DNA of 64,000 nt. It comes from Debaryomyces hansenii CBS767. Its lineage: Eukaryota > Ascomycota > Pichiomycetes > Serinales > Debaryomycetaceae. Both the position numbers and the translations under genes were made by a program. Shown one piece after another: positions 53,845 to 64,000 of the stretch; within the stretch, counting starts at the first letter, position 1; every line of letters starts with the position of its first letter. The stretch covers positions 1-64,000 of the forward strand of contig NC_006048.2 of the NCBI RefSeq assembly GCF_000006445.2. The letters are read 5' to 3'. The notes under the pieces were generated by a model, which did not search any database, had not been told where the DNA came from, and saw only the letters and a program-made list of their open reading frames with translations.

Positions 53845-55512
53845 CTAAACCCCTTCTGGTCTTACTAAAGATTCATCGTGTGATCTATCTTCTGGAGTCT
53901 TACGCGAAGAATGAGATGAAAGATTTTCACTGTGTTCAAATCCTTCTTTTTCAAACTCGTCAAAGAGACCCAATTTAATTGCTTCTTCATCTTGTTCTTG
54001 CAAGGATAAGCGAGGCATAGTAGCAGCTACTCTCCATGGTGGTCTCTTATCAACATATGCCTTGGCGAAAATGATATCAATTTCTTCTAACGAACGACCA
54101 GCAGTTTCGGGGTAAAACCAAATCGTAGTTGGGATCAAAATGTAATTGAAAATAGCAAAAAATAAGTAACAGCCGAATTGGCTCTCATTCATAAAAAGGG
54201 GTGTGAACATAACAACTGTGAAGTTACTCAACCAATTGGTACAAGTAGATATAGCAGAAGCAACCGTTCTCGTTCTCAATGGATTAATTTCTGGTGGATA
54301 AATCCATGGCAATGGCAAAAGAGTGAAAGCGAAGAAGGCAATAAACAAGAAGATACCAACGGCTGCACCTTTAGCCGTTTCTTTATTTTGGCCGTCATCG
54401 GGAATCAAACATGCAAAAGTAATTGTGAATGCTATAGCTTGACCAGTAGCACCAATAAGAAATAATGCTCTTCTACCTAGTCTATCAATTAAAAAAAAGG
54501 ATGGAATAGTAGCCAAAGCATAAACGGTGGCAAATACTCCTCCCATGATTAAGGGCAATTTTTCAAAATCTTCACCCATTCCCAAGTTCTCAAATAAAAC
54601 TGTAGAATAGTAAATAGAAGCATTACACCCAGTGAATTGTTGAAAAAATTGGGTAGAGGCACCAATAATCATTCTTGAAAAATGTTGCAGCCTACCGCCT
54701 GAGAATAATTCCTTAAAGCCAACTTCTGATCTTGAAAACCTATTAACACCATCAGTTATGACACCGCTTTCAGCAATAACAATATCGTCTGTAATATCCA
54801 CATCACTCAAAGCCGCTAAGACGTAATTAGCTTCATCTTTTTTATCATGGGCAATTAACCATCTTGGTGATTCAGGCATGTTGATAATTGCCCCAAATAA
54901 AACAATACCAAAAATTGCTTGAAAAGCCACTGGAAATCTCCATTGCACAGAAGTATCGACGTACGATAATCCAAAAACAACCCAATATGCCACAAATGTA
55001 CCTATTGCGATCATGGAACCTTCTAAGTTAACCAATTTTCCTCTATTTTCTGCTCGAGAAATTTCAGATTGCCATACTGGAATTGTGGCAGTATCCATAC
55101 CGTTACCTAATCCTGTAATGACTCTACCGATAATGAATTGACCTAATCCCCAATGTGGGCCAAAGGATGCAACAGAAATAACAGTGCCAAGAATAATAAG
55201 TAAGGAACCTATGATCAACATTGGTCTTCTACCATACTTGTCACCTTGAAATAATGCAAATAAGGCACCAAAAAAACATCCGATTTCATAACATGAAACA
55301 ACTCCCCCTTGGTTAACCACAGCATCATGGCTCTTACCAGCTGTTGGAGGAAATTCTTTGTTGAATTGGTCACCAGTAATAATACCTGACATTAAACCTT
55401 GATCATAACCGAAAAAAGAGAATCCACTAACGGCCGTGAATGTGATGGCTACCCTAAGGGCTCTGCCTCTTAGACCCATTGTATTTGTTCTACTCCATAT
55501 ATTTAAACCCAT
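53845..55512 (-). CDS. STL1: Stl1-like glycerol/H+ symporter (MFS sugar-transporter family)
   Basis: 555 codons, 12 membrane segments. Strong Stl1 likeness: GFSFFGYDQGLMSGIITG, GRVITGLGNGMDTATIPVWQ, NRGKLVNLEGSMIAIGTFVA, QWRFPVAFQ, PESPRWLI, QFFQQFTGCNASIYYSTVLF, LIDRLGRRALFLIGATGQA, TCTNWLSNFTVVMFTPLF, PETAGRSLEEIDIIFAKAY and PWRVA...LSLQEQ. The acidic, Ser-rich tail is also typical. The role is proton-driven glycerol import, important for osmotic tolerance. Salt-tolerant yeasts often have several copies, so this may be one paralogue. The start is the first ATG. Confidence 0.85.
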   Translation of the reverse strand: MGLNIWSRTNTMGLRGRALRVAITFTAVSGFSFFGYDQGLMSGIITGDQFNKEFPPTAGKSHDAVVNQGGVVSCYEIGCFFGALFALFQGDKYGRRPMLIIGSLLIILGTVISVASFGPHWGLGQFIIGRVITGLGNGMDTATIPVWQSEISRAENRGKLVNLEGSMIAIGTFVAYWVVFGLSYVDTSVQWRFPVAFQAIFGIVLFGAIINMPESPRWLIAHDKKDEANYVLAALSDVDITDDIVIAESGVITDGVNRFSRSEVGFKELFSGGRLQHFSRMIIGASTQFFQQFTGCNASIYYSTVLFENLGMGEDFEKLPLIMGGVFATVYALATIPSFFLIDRLGRRALFLIGATGQAIAFTITFACLIPDDGQNKETAKGAAVGIFLFIAFFAFTLLPLPWIYPPEINPLRTRTVASAISTCTNWLSNFTVVMFTPLFMNESQFGCYLFFAIFNYILIPTTIWFYPETAGRSLEEIDIIFAKAYVDKRPPWRVAATMPRLSLQEQDEEAIKLGLFDEFEKEGFEHSENLSSHSSRKTPEDRSHDESLVRPEGV

Positions 55513-56214
55513 GTTCTTTTGCGAATGAAAAAACTGAAATTATATGAAAAGTATGAATAAGTGAAAAACGGAAGGCAACAATATGGCCAAATATATACTT
55601 TCGGAAAGCTAGTTGAAGCTAGATGTTTATCAAGAACTGTTTTAACAGCCATGCGAAGAAAATATTGTGCATTGTAACGCAAAGACGCCGCCGTAAACCT
55701 TAAAATACATTTTGCCAAAATATGCATACAGGGTAAGTAATATTTTCCAAGAAAATTGCACATTATAATGTTTGTCTTAAGTCACTCATTAAGATTTTAT
55801 GTTAAATGTCTCCACATTTACCCCAACTATTAAGTTTGATTATTAGTGGCTGTGAGTCCGACAAGAAAATGTACTCGAGATAGACGGCTTCAAAAAATCG
55901 AAATTGCTCGGCATTATGCCGGTGACTATTGTGACCAAGCATTTTCTCTATTCAGTTTAATTTTGAGTCTACAATCTGAGATCATATGTATTACCTGAAG
56001 TTATATTATTTAGTGGCAAAGGTTGAATTGAGAAAATCAATGTTGTAAGACAGTCTATGATAGTTTATTAGAATGCAGGTTATTAGAAGGCAGGTTATTA
56101 TATATTGTTTATGTAATAATTGCCAACGCATCACCTCATACTATTATTTATCAATTGATAATAAAGAGGGTAACCCTATATGGTTAACACAGATCTTCCA
56201 TATCTAGGTAGACA
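55513..56214. other. Intergenic, upstream of the Stl1-like gene
   Basis: Promoter region for the minus-strand symporter gene. Short ORFs have no support. Near 56070-56100 an aggttatta word repeats. Nothing else is clear. Confidence 0.4.
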
Positions 56215-56400
56215 CGTTTGAGGCATATATTTTTTGGGATGGATAGGAACGATATGAACGAAGAGCCGATGCATAACGATAAATGCACTAGGATGCAAGA
56301 TGACAATGAACAGAATACAGAGTCTTTCTGGATATTCAGTTGAAGATTCGAAAATATCGAGATAAACAAGATCCCTTTTGGCCTGTCAATTCAGAAAAAT
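56215..56400 (+). pseudogene. Short relic of nuclease-kinase family A
   Basis: From about 56269 the sequence follows the words for RCITIN, LNN.E.NT and the FLDTHLLKI region of family A (gatgcataacgataaatgca, then a tctttctggatattcag word, then aagattcg). Heavily decayed. The match ends near 56400. Confidence 0.55.
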
Positions 56401-56615
56401 ACACTAATATCATGACTTGCAGTAACTTCATTATTCAGTTATTAGATATGATACTCTATATCTTTATTTATTTAACCTTGACAATTTATCTAAGAGTTCA
56501 AAATAGTATAATTGCAAGTACAAATGCTCTCGCGAAGGAGAAATCATCATGCCCACTACGTAGGCAATTTAATTAAGCTTCTGTATTCACTGGAGACTCA
56601 TCTATCCAGAGAGAA

Positions 56616-57978
56616 TTAACTATATGTGAATTCATTATCTAAAGCATTTAAATCTACACTTTTAGGTTTCAAACTCTCGACATCTGCTTTCCAAGACGAA
56701 TAAATTTTTGTATAAAATTCTTCATCATACAAAACTTTTAATCCAGTCAAAGACATACATTTAGCTGACTTTAGACAAGAATCATGGGACGATTTCTTAC
56801 CTGCTGCTTCACAGAATTCAATAGTGTGAGGTTCCTTATCTGCCTTGATGCAAAAAAAAGAATGGAGAGATGGAATTTCCCATGACACATTCCCTTGATC
56901 GGTTGAAGCTGAGCTTACAAGGATTCTTTCGTGATCTAAGTCTTTCAATTTGGGTTCATTATCGTTGTCGCAAAATCCATTAAAAAATTCCCGAAAAGAG
57001 TCTGTTAAAGGTATATTTGAAACCATATCGTTATACTCATTCTCATAGTTTATTTTATATGCACATCCTGATCCTAAAGCACCAGCTTTAATACAACCAA
57101 CAAGTTTTTCTTTGAGTTCGGCCATTTTACCTCTATTGATTGCTCTAATGATACCTTTAATCCTGGTATAGTCTGGAATAATATTTGCAGCAGCGCCACC
57201 ATCAGTCACAACAAAATGAATTCTATCAGTTGCTTCAAATTGTTGTCTTAATAAAGAAGAAGAGTGCATAAAAATAGATGCTGCGTCTAAAGCATTAACT
57301 CCCTGCCATGGGCATGCACCAGCGTGAGCACTCTTTCCGAAATACTCTATATTAAATCTAAATGATGCTGCAGTACGTACAAAGGCCTGTCCCGGACTTT
57401 CAGAATTGCCATGATGCATTAAAGAAACGTCAACGTCGTTATATGCACCTGCTTTTAACATTTTCCCTTTACCATCACCACCTTCTTCAGCTGGTGTGCC
57501 GAAGAGTTTAATTGTTCCTGCAAAGTTGAATTTTCTCATTGCCTCAGATGAAGCGATTGCTGCAGCAATTGCACCAGTAGCTATAAGATTGTGGCCGCAA
57601 GCATGTCCCATTTCAGGCAATGCATCGTATTCCGCATTAAATGAAATTACTTTGGAGGATGTGTTAGATTTATGCTGAAAAGTGGCGACAAACGAAGTTT
57701 CAATTCCAAACGCGGACCTGGTAACTTCCCATCCTGGCTTCGTCTCCAAATAAGTGGTTAATTGATTATGTGCCTTAAATTCCTATATTTCAGTTAGTCA
57801 CAGCTTTTAAATAATCATTATAAATACTGTGTGTGATGATGCTATTTAATGTTAAACATACCTCGTAATTTGTTTCTGGATTATTGTATAAAAACTCATT
57901 AATTTCTCTAAAGAATTCTTGAGAATTCGAATCAATAAAGTTAGATACGAAGTCGACTAATGCGGTATTTTTTTCCAT
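56616..57978 (-). CDS. M20-family amidohydrolase/peptidase with one intron
   Basis: Two exons: 57978-57862 (39 codons) and 57782-56616 (388 codons), giving 427 residues. The 79-bp intron has GTATGT at its 5' end, a TGACTAAC branch site and TAG at its 3' end. Splicing joins NNPETNYE to EFKAHNQL in frame, restoring the family start (PE..YEE). Family marks: AEYDALPEMGHACGHNLIAT with the metal-binding His/Asp, GTPAEEGGDGK with the catalytic Glu pair, MMHHGNSE-like segment, and the dimerisation domain starting FGKSAHAGA. These fit the aminoacylase-1-like-2/PM20D2 branch, which hydrolyses N-acyl or dipeptide-like bonds. The substrate is unknown. Confidence 0.85.
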
Positions 57979-58077
57979 TTCGGATTCCTAAAATCTTAGA
58001 TCTAAAAGTTCCTTGATTGATCAAAAATTACCTATAGCGCGAGGTCGAGCTATTAAGTACTAAGCTACGCGGAACAT

Positions 58078-58092
58078 CGGTAAGGCCATCCG
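58078..58092. promoter_or_regulatory. Candidate Zn2Cys6 binding site (CGG-N9-CCG)
   Basis: cgg-taaggccat-ccg lies about 100 bp upstream of the amidohydrolase start. Inverted CGG triplets with fixed spacing are the usual target of Gal4-type dimers. Binding is not shown, and such a site can occur by chance. Confidence 0.35.
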
Positions 58093-58512
58093 TTAGGACA
58101 AAAGTTGACTTGACTCTGCCCGCTCACCTCCAAATAAGAACTAGAAAGATTTTAGGGTTACCCGGGTTATAGTACGGCATGCTACATTTAACTACTCAGT
58201 CCGCTCGAAACTTGATAAGCCTATCTATAATTAAAAATCTATTTCAGCAAATTTCGTAATTGGTAAGTATAAGCTTAGAAACATTATTTGTAAAAGCCAA
58301 AAGCTTCCGTATACTATTTTAAGCCAATATCTAGCCGAAATGGAAGTCTATATTGTGGAGTAGATAGACAATCTTATTATGTTTGCTTTGTTTGCTGTTT
58401 CGTGGGAATTTATGATATTGTGTTACCAATTACATACTTCTTATAGCAAAACCCTAGTAACGAAGTATACGATTCCCACTTTTTTTAATAATGATAATAT
58501 AAATAAGAATAA
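58093..58512. other. Intergenic
   Basis: AT-rich. A short ORF start at 58379 runs into the ATP6-like piece but is not itself ATP6-like. Nothing else seen. Confidence 0.4.
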
Positions 58513-58630
58513 TATAGTTCCAGTTTTAGTTTTAATTGAAACTTTATTTAATAGTTCTAGAGCTATTTCTCTACGTTTACGTTTATCTGCTAACATTCTA
58601 TCTGTCAGTTATTAATGTTAATTTAAGGTA
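58513..58630 (+). pseudogene. NUMT: mitochondrial ATP6 fragment
   Basis: The frame reads VPVLVLIET then RAISLRLRLSANIL, the conserved helix of ATP synthase subunit a with its essential Arg. After a one-base loss, words for SGHLLM follow. This is mitochondrial ATP6 sequence inserted in nuclear DNA. The bases before 58513 do not match. Confidence 0.75.
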
Positions 58631-59426
58631 CTTTAATATTAAATTAATTTAACGGGATCTTCTGTTTTAGGTATTATATGTGGATTTGACCCGATGCATT
58701 GATTTAATCGAAGTTTCATTGATATACCAAGTGCAGTTCAAAATAAAAAACGGTGAGCATGCTAACAAGGAACTAAAGTGACATAAAACAATAATAATCT
58801 TACCAATTAATACCAATTAATACCATGACAAATTAAATCAATCACTCAATTATATATCTAAAATCTCACTCATTACAGGGGGTTATATATTAGAAAACAT
58901 TGTTATCAAATGTACAATCGTTTTTAAATGTAGGTCTTGGCTTCTTTAGTTTTAAAACCATCAGGTATCATTTGATATAATTCTTTTTGTGCAAAAATCT
59001 AATATGTAATTAATACTGTAATTCGTGCCTCTGCTATATGTATAAAACGAATCATTCATCTGATGATCTTTTTTATATGACTGCCAAACCGCAAGTGATG
59101 GATTAAATTATTTTTAAGACCAACAAGCAGAATACCATTACTTAATAAACAGTTCAATAAAATTTCAATAGTGATATTAAAAGTAGTATAGTAGACTTCT
59201 TCGGAAATTTGATAACTAACATGATGTCACAAAAATTATTTCTCACCATAAGCTGCAGTTTTCCGTTTGTGGAATTATCGTTACATCAGAGAACACTTTA
59301 GAATACTCCCAGAGGAAAGCTTCAAACTAACGATTACAAAAAAAACTAAAATATTATGACCATTCCACAGTCCATAGTTACTAGTGTTACAATTAATAAA
59401 ACCTCTGCCCAAATGGTTTTTTTCTT
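58631..59426. other. Intergenic, AT-rich
   Basis: No gene seen. A taccaattaa word is repeated in tandem at about 58802-58822. The very low GC would be compatible with further mitochondrial pieces, but none can be named. Confidence 0.35.
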
Positions 59427-59456
59427 TAGTTCCAGTTTTAGTTTTAATTGAAACTT
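59427..59456. repeat. 30-bp exact repeat of the ATP6 NUMT
   Basis: Identical over 30 bp to 58515-58544 (codes PVLVLIET). Either a second tiny mitochondrial insertion or a local copy of the first. The match starts and stops sharply. Confidence 0.85.
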
Positions 59457-59464
59457 AAAATTAG

Positions 59465-59632
59465 ATGGTGCATTTATCTACTGTGGACTCTGATAATGAA
59501 TCAATAGCGTCCGAAATAAGTGACTCAGCATCCGTATCCACACAATATACCTCAACTCTTGCCTCTCCAGAATCAAAGTTACATAAGCATCTATCGATTG
59601 AAGAAGTTGAAGACGAAGAATGTTTATACTGA
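59465..59632 (+). CDS. Small Ser/Asp-rich ORF, uncertain
   Basis: 55 codons, starting MVHLSTVDSDNES and ending EEVEDEECLY, with a natural acidic/Ser-rich composition. It begins 9 bp after the 30-bp ATP6 repeat. It may be the N-terminal remnant of a larger gene whose continuation is lost. No family is recognised. It could be chance. Confidence 0.25.
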   Translation: MVHLSTVDSDNESIASEISDSASVSTQYTSTLASPESKLHKHLSIEEVEDEECLY

Positions 59633-60635
59633 TAATGGTTTATTAAGATTGAACATCATCAAATTGACCAACTAAATAAATAATTCTAACAATACTGAAT
59701 CTAGCTTAAACAGAGAAATTAGAGGTTCTGATTTAGAATTAATTTTTCTTGCTGTTGATGAGTGGTCAGTACGAAGTAGTGAAGAATTTCACCGCGAACT
59801 CTAGTTCACGATTACTAGCAATTTAATAGATTTGATGGTAGCAGAATATAAGATAAATAGTCATGAAGAGAATCATACCGAGTCATAATAAATAAGCCCT
59901 AGTAGCTTATTGGATTATATTTTGAATTAGTATTAAACTTAGGTATAATATTATTAATTAATTTTGCCTTCATCGTTAACACTTAAAATTTTCTCTTTAA
60001 GGGGGAATTTTCTATGGTCAAATAAGTCTCTCAAAGTGAACACATACGTTAATGTATAGTTTTTCATTTTTATTTATAGGTAAGGGAAGGAATAATGACA
60101 TATAAGGTAAAATAAAGTTCTAGTCATTACAAACGAACCAATTTTATTTCAGGGTAATATATAGGTTCTACTAATTTGAAAATTAAATAATTATGCATCT
60201 TCTTACGGAATTCATACCAGGTATACAAGATAGGTTATAATATGTTACTCAGAAGTCAGCTGTTGTAAGTCAAAGGCATATGCTCGAGTTTATTCTTATA
60301 AAATCTCCGCCAGCGAAGAGTGCAACCCAGAAATCACGATTATGACTCCACATTTCGGGTTAATAACTACCCATAACTAATATAGAACCGCAAAACTAAG
60401 ACAGGTTGAGATACATTGTATTTAGAAAATTAATTTCAATTACCAATTCGGATTTCGCAACCAGAGACTTCCCCACATCTCGGTTGGATAATCATCCTAT
60501 GTGGAGTTTTGCTTATCATTAGGTCCAAATTCAAGACCAAATTAATAAGGTAAGTTCTTCTCGAGAGTATTTATAGCCATAAGAAGTTAACCATTCTTTA
60601 ATTTATAGAGCGTATATTGAATGTGACTATCGATA
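59633..60635. other. Intergenic, 1 kb
   Basis: AT-rich upstream region of the next transporter gene. No gene, RNA or clear repeat seen. It should contain that gene's promoter. Confidence 0.4.
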
Positions 60636-62249
60636 ATGCTAATAAAAATCTATAATCCGTTCAAGAAAGAAGAAGACAGACCAACTCCTCTGCTGGTTTA
60701 TAATTGGAGAATCTATTTTGTAGGACTAATTTCTTCGTTTGCAGCCCTAGAAATCGGGTATGATTCTGGATTTATAGGAGGTACTCTTGCGCTTAACTCA
60801 TTTAGAAAAGAGTTTGGATTTGATAGAATGTCAGAAAGCCATAGTAGTTTTATTATATCCAATATTGTATCATTGTTTCACGCTGGATGCTTTTTTGGCT
60901 CAATATTGTCTTATCCTATTACATTTTATAAAGGAAGAAAAGTCGTACTAATATCATCAGCACTTTTCATGGCATTGGGAGCAGTTTTAATGTTAATTTC
61001 TAATAAAGATAGAGGTTTAGGGCCGATATATGCGGGAAGAATTTTGGCTGGTATAGGTGTAGGGCAATCAACCTCAATTGTTCCAACGTTTTTATCAGAG
61101 ATCTCTCCGCCTCCAATCAGAGGTAGAGTTAGTGCTATGTATGAAATAGGCTGGAGAACTGGTGATCTCATAGGGTTTTGGGTTAGTTATGCGGTTGATG
61201 AAAATATGTCAACGGGATATGTGCAATGGATTCTTCCTTTTGCGATACAGATTATACCTGCCGCTTTATATTTGGCATTGGTTTGGTGGGTGAAAGAATC
61301 TCCTCGATGGCTCTTCTCCGTTGGAAAAGATTCTGAAGCTATAGAAAACTCAAAGTTTTATAGAAAGCTAGATGATGGTAATGACTACTTATTGTCTGAA
61401 ATATCATCCATCAAAGAGCTGGTAAATGAAGCCAAGAAAAAAGTAGGTACAGGTATTGCAGGGCCTTTTCTTATTCTCTTGAGGGAACCAAAATTACAAA
61501 AAAGATTACTCGTGACGGCTTCTTTATATGTGTTTCAGAATTTGCTAGGTGTTCAGTCTATAAACTATTATTCACCAATAATATTTGGAAAAATTGGGGT
61601 TGATGGAACCAATGCGACCTTGTTTTCAACCGGTATGTTTGGAGTTGTTAAGTATATTGCCACTATAATTTGGTTGATGTTCATAGTAGAACAGATCGGT
61701 AGGAGGAATACATTACTATACGTTTCACCAATATGTGCTGTTTGTTTCTTCTATATCGGAGCATATCTTAAGGTTGAAGGCGGAGCTGCAGCAGGTAGGG
61801 CGGCATTAGGATTAATGTATGTGTGGTGCTTCTTTTTTATAATTGGCTGGTCTGGGACGCCATATATTGTAGGTGCTGAAGTATTCGACAATTCTTTAAG
61901 GGCATCTTTTCAAGCAATAAATTCGATGTTCTTATGGCTATCTGTGTTTTTCATGACCAGGTTCACTACAGATATGATTGAAGGTATGGATTACGGTATA
62001 TTCTTTTTCTTTGCATCAATGGCGCTAATATCCATACCATGGGTTTATTTCCTTCTTCCAGAAACAAAAGGAATACCATTAGAGAACATGGAAGAGCTCT
62101 TTGACTACCCAGCCCCACGAGCACATATTCTTGTTTTCAACAGCTTAAAATGTGGTCTGGATATACTTCAAGATAAGGCGGATGAAAGTTCTCTAACATC
62201 GAATGGGAATCTAAAGCAGGAAACTATACATGTCGAAAAGGTAGTTTAG
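60636..62249 (+). CDS. MFS sugar-transporter family member, quinate-permease-like
   Basis: 537 codons, 12 membrane segments. Marks: VYNWRIYFVGLISSFAALEI then GYDSGFIGGTLAL in helix 1, YKGRKVVL, GRILAGIGVGQSTSIVPTFL then SEISPPPIRGR, WWVKESPRWLF, LYVFQNLLGVQSINYYSPII, EQIGRRNTLLYVSP and LLPETKGIPLENM. VYNWRIY near the start and EISPPPIRGR are typical of fungal quinate permease-like carriers. The probable role is H+-coupled uptake of quinate or a sugar-like polyol acid. It stands alone; no quinate catabolic gene is visible nearby. Length is normal. Confidence 0.8.
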   Translation: MLIKIYNPFKKEEDRPTPLLVYNWRIYFVGLISSFAALEIGYDSGFIGGTLALNSFRKEFGFDRMSESHSSFIISNIVSLFHAGCFFGSILSYPITFYKGRKVVLISSALFMALGAVLMLISNKDRGLGPIYAGRILAGIGVGQSTSIVPTFLSEISPPPIRGRVSAMYEIGWRTGDLIGFWVSYAVDENMSTGYVQWILPFAIQIIPAALYLALVWWVKESPRWLFSVGKDSEAIENSKFYRKLDDGNDYLLSEISSIKELVNEAKKKVGTGIAGPFLILLREPKLQKRLLVTASLYVFQNLLGVQSINYYSPIIFGKIGVDGTNATLFSTGMFGVVKYIATIIWLMFIVEQIGRRNTLLYVSPICAVCFFYIGAYLKVEGGAAAGRAALGLMYVWCFFFIIGWSGTPYIVGAEVFDNSLRASFQAINSMFLWLSVFFMTRFTTDMIEGMDYGIFFFFASMALISIPWVYFLLPETKGIPLENMEELFDYPAPRAHILVFNSLKCGLDILQDKADESSLTSNGNLKQETIHVEKVV

Positions 62250-62897
62250 TGCGTGATGGTTCTGTTCAACCTTATACCAAATAGTATTTTTTTTCTTCTA
62301 GAATAGAGCAAAATCATATAATTTGGAATAAAGTTCGATGTGTTTAATTCTAAAGTTTATCATAATAATTCTTTTAAAAGAAAATTGAAGGAATAAAATA
62401 ATCTATGACAACGGATGAATCGATTCCTGTAATATTGATCTTGGGCTACTCAAAATTGCGCACTCCTTCTCGTACGGTCATTAATACGAAAATAGACATG
62501 ATTTTATTTTCGCCCTTACAGTTCTATATTTGATTATAACCTTCTCTTGCTCAAGTTATCAAAGTAATTTAAAATAATATATTTGGGATGAGTGATATTT
62601 TTGATTATGAAACTCTTGTGGTATAATACACCAAAGGAATTATAATATCGCTTAAGATATTCTGGCAAACGATAGATATTTAGAGCATGATTTAGCTATT
62701 AATCCCTGTATTCATTATGGCCAAATAAATAAAGCAATTTTAGAAAGTGAAGTAGAGATATATGTATTTCAAATATTATTATTTTCACATTCCATTCTTT
62801 ATTTTGAAATCGCAAAATCACTAGTAATTTAGCTCGTAGAAAATATTACTTATATTATAAGATTTAATTTTCTGTAACAATAAGTAATCAATAATGA
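62250..62897. other. Intergenic between convergent genes
   Basis: 648 bp of AT-rich sequence between the 3' ends of the transporter and the LRR gene. No gene, RNA or clear terminator structure seen. Confidence 0.4.
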
Positions 62898-64000
62898 CTA
62901 TTTGCAGACTTGTAATATTTCCGAGTCAATATTATAGTAGTAATTACCACTAAGTATCAATGATTTTAATTTATGTAAATTTTCGATGTGTAGAGTCCGC
63001 TTTGCTTCGATAACATTTAGCCTTGCCTTAAAGAGTATCTTACACCATGATAAATTCAATTCTACCAACGAGGCAGGAAAAACATTTGAAGTTTGTTCGT
63101 TAAAGAAGGAACTCAAATAATTGCCGCTCAAATCTAATCTTTCTAATGATGTTGGAAGATTTATTAGATTAGATATCAAATTTCGCGATATATTAAGTTT
63201 CAGCAAATTTTGGAAGAAGGGTTTACATAAGAAATTGCAATTATTTAAGTTGTTACCAGACAATACTAATACCTCTAAATTGAAAGATATATTAATGCTA
63301 ATTGATATCCTAATCAAGTTGTTATTAGACAAGTTTAGATTTCTTAAATTTGCTAGGTTGTTAATATTAAAGTTATTGGATATTGTATGAAGATTATTAT
63401 TGGATAAATTAAGGTCTTGTATCAGATCAGGAAAATATAACTTTGCCAAGTTCTCATCATTAATATTATTATACGATAAATCTAAAGTTTTCAAGTTTCC
63501 ACATAGGCAATTGTGATTCCTAAAATACATAAAGTGCTCCATCAATCTAGATGAATTAAATAGATGCAATTTTAAGTTCTCAATGCTGCCATGATTCAAG
63601 TCATGAGAATTTTCTTCAAAGGAAGTTTGTTGTACTCCCGTAATTTGCTTCACAGTTTTATAGTGTATTGAAAACCAATTTACAATATAATTATTATAAC
63701 TAAAATGGTACAATATTCCATTTAACAAATTAATGTCGATCAAATTATCGTCATGTATACTTAATTGAAAACTAAACTTATTTGTAAATGATTTTAACAA
63801 TTTAAAATGATGACTCAACATGAAACTAATAAAATTATACGACGAACGATTATTGCAATCGAACAAAACGAAAGAAATCACTTTAGGCTTTATGACCATT
63901 TGCGTAATATTCAAATATTGTAACTGGAAATTTGATAGTTGATGGGTATCATTGATATTCGTATTGGAAATGGTCACATGTTTCCCCTTATATTTAACGA
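62898..64000 (-). CDS. Leucine-rich-repeat protein, partial at the right edge
   Basis: At least 367 codons are visible; the frame stays open to the window edge, so the N-terminus is outside. The first in-frame ATG inside is at MVIKPKV (about 63899). The C-terminal half holds about seven leucine-rich repeats: LKTLDLSYNNI, IQDLNLSNNNL, LRNLNLSNNNL, LEVLVLSGNNL, LLKLNISRNLI, LERLDLSGNYL, LVELNLSWCKI and LKSLILSGNYY. The spacing is about 20-24 residues. Such a solenoid serves protein binding; yeast examples are often F-box/LRR proteins. The N-terminal F-box, if any, would lie outside. Very Asn-rich. Confidence 0.75.
   Translation of the reverse strand, partial: VKYKGKHVTISNTNINDTHQLSNFQLQYLNITQMVIKPKVISFVLFDCNNRSSYNFISFMLSHHFKLLKSFTNKFSFQLSIHDDNLIDINLLNGILYHFSYNNYIVNWFSIHYKTVKQITGVQQTSFEENSHDLNHGSIENLKLHLFNSSRLMEHFMYFRNHNCLCGNLKTLDLSYNNINDENLAKLYFPDLIQDLNLSNNNLHTISNNFNINNLANLRNLNLSNNNLIRISISINISFNLEVLVLSGNNLNNCNFLCKPFFQNLLKLNISRNLISNLINLPTSLERLDLSGNYLSSFFNEQTSNVFPASLVELNLSWCKILFKARLNVIEAKRTLHIENLHKLKSLILSGNYYYNIDSEILQVCK

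Noticed and set aside
60636..62249. Use of CTG codons to prove CUG-Ser decoding
   Set aside because: The few CTG positions I inspected are at variable sites, so neither Leu nor Ser is favoured.

Overview
The window looks like an AT-rich yeast chromosome, probably subtelomeric and from the Debaryomyces-like part of the CUG-Ser (Debaryomycetaceae) clade. This rests on nearly intron-free genes, a Cdr-type ABC transporter, an Stl1-type glycerol symporter, a Flo11-domain adhesin, Zn2Cys6 regulators, and nuclear copies of mitochondrial COX1 and ATP6. The species and the CUG decoding cannot be proven from these bases. Translations quoted here use the standard code, so CTG codons may be serine.

Left part (1-32 kb). 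This is a graveyard of broken and duplicated genes around a few intact, unusual ones. The first ~590 bases are almost devoid of G. Next comes a long minus-strand gene (807-4961) with a tyrosine-recombinase-like catalytic core, related to the recombinase-like domain of fungal telomere-linked helicase proteins. Degraded pieces of it lie at 11323-12415 and 15413-15729. Between and after them are a C-terminally clipped AIF-like oxidoreductase, a CDR transporter without its first NBD half, a bacterial-type lipocalin and an N-terminally clipped amino-acid permease. From 17.6 to 32 kb there are two families of proteins joining a PD-(D/E)xK nuclease-like domain to a protein-kinase-like domain. Family A is intact at 27919-29847 and broken at 18642-20630. 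Family B is intact at 23680-25641, with a fragment at 31650-31796. Each full-length copy sits beside an intact or decayed gene for a zinc-finger protein that resembles the front half of the same telomere-linked recombinase family. An aspartate aminotransferase pseudogene lies in between.

Middle part (32-46 kb). A metabolic neighbourhood: a Zn2Cys6 regulator, a Dal5-type permease, and two tandem FAD amine/amino-acid oxidases, the permease and first oxidase sharing a divergent promoter. Then come a COX1 NUMT, a stray duplicate of the regulator's promoter and start, an unrecognised pseudogene, a secreted alkaline phosphatase, and a Flo11-type GPI adhesin broken by one frameshift.

Right part (46-64 kb). 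Intact transport genes (pantothenate/biotin-type MFS, MATE exporter, Stl1-like symporter, quinate/sugar-type MFS) and an M20 amidohydrolase with one intron. Four decayed family A relics lie in the intergenic gaps. There is an ATP6 NUMT, and a leucine-rich-repeat gene runs off the right edge.

The most interesting hypothesis is that the zinc-finger/recombinase genes and the nuclease-kinase genes form a mobile or selfish subtelomeric unit, because they recur together in different arrangements and states of decay. This is inference from linkage and motifs, not demonstrated.
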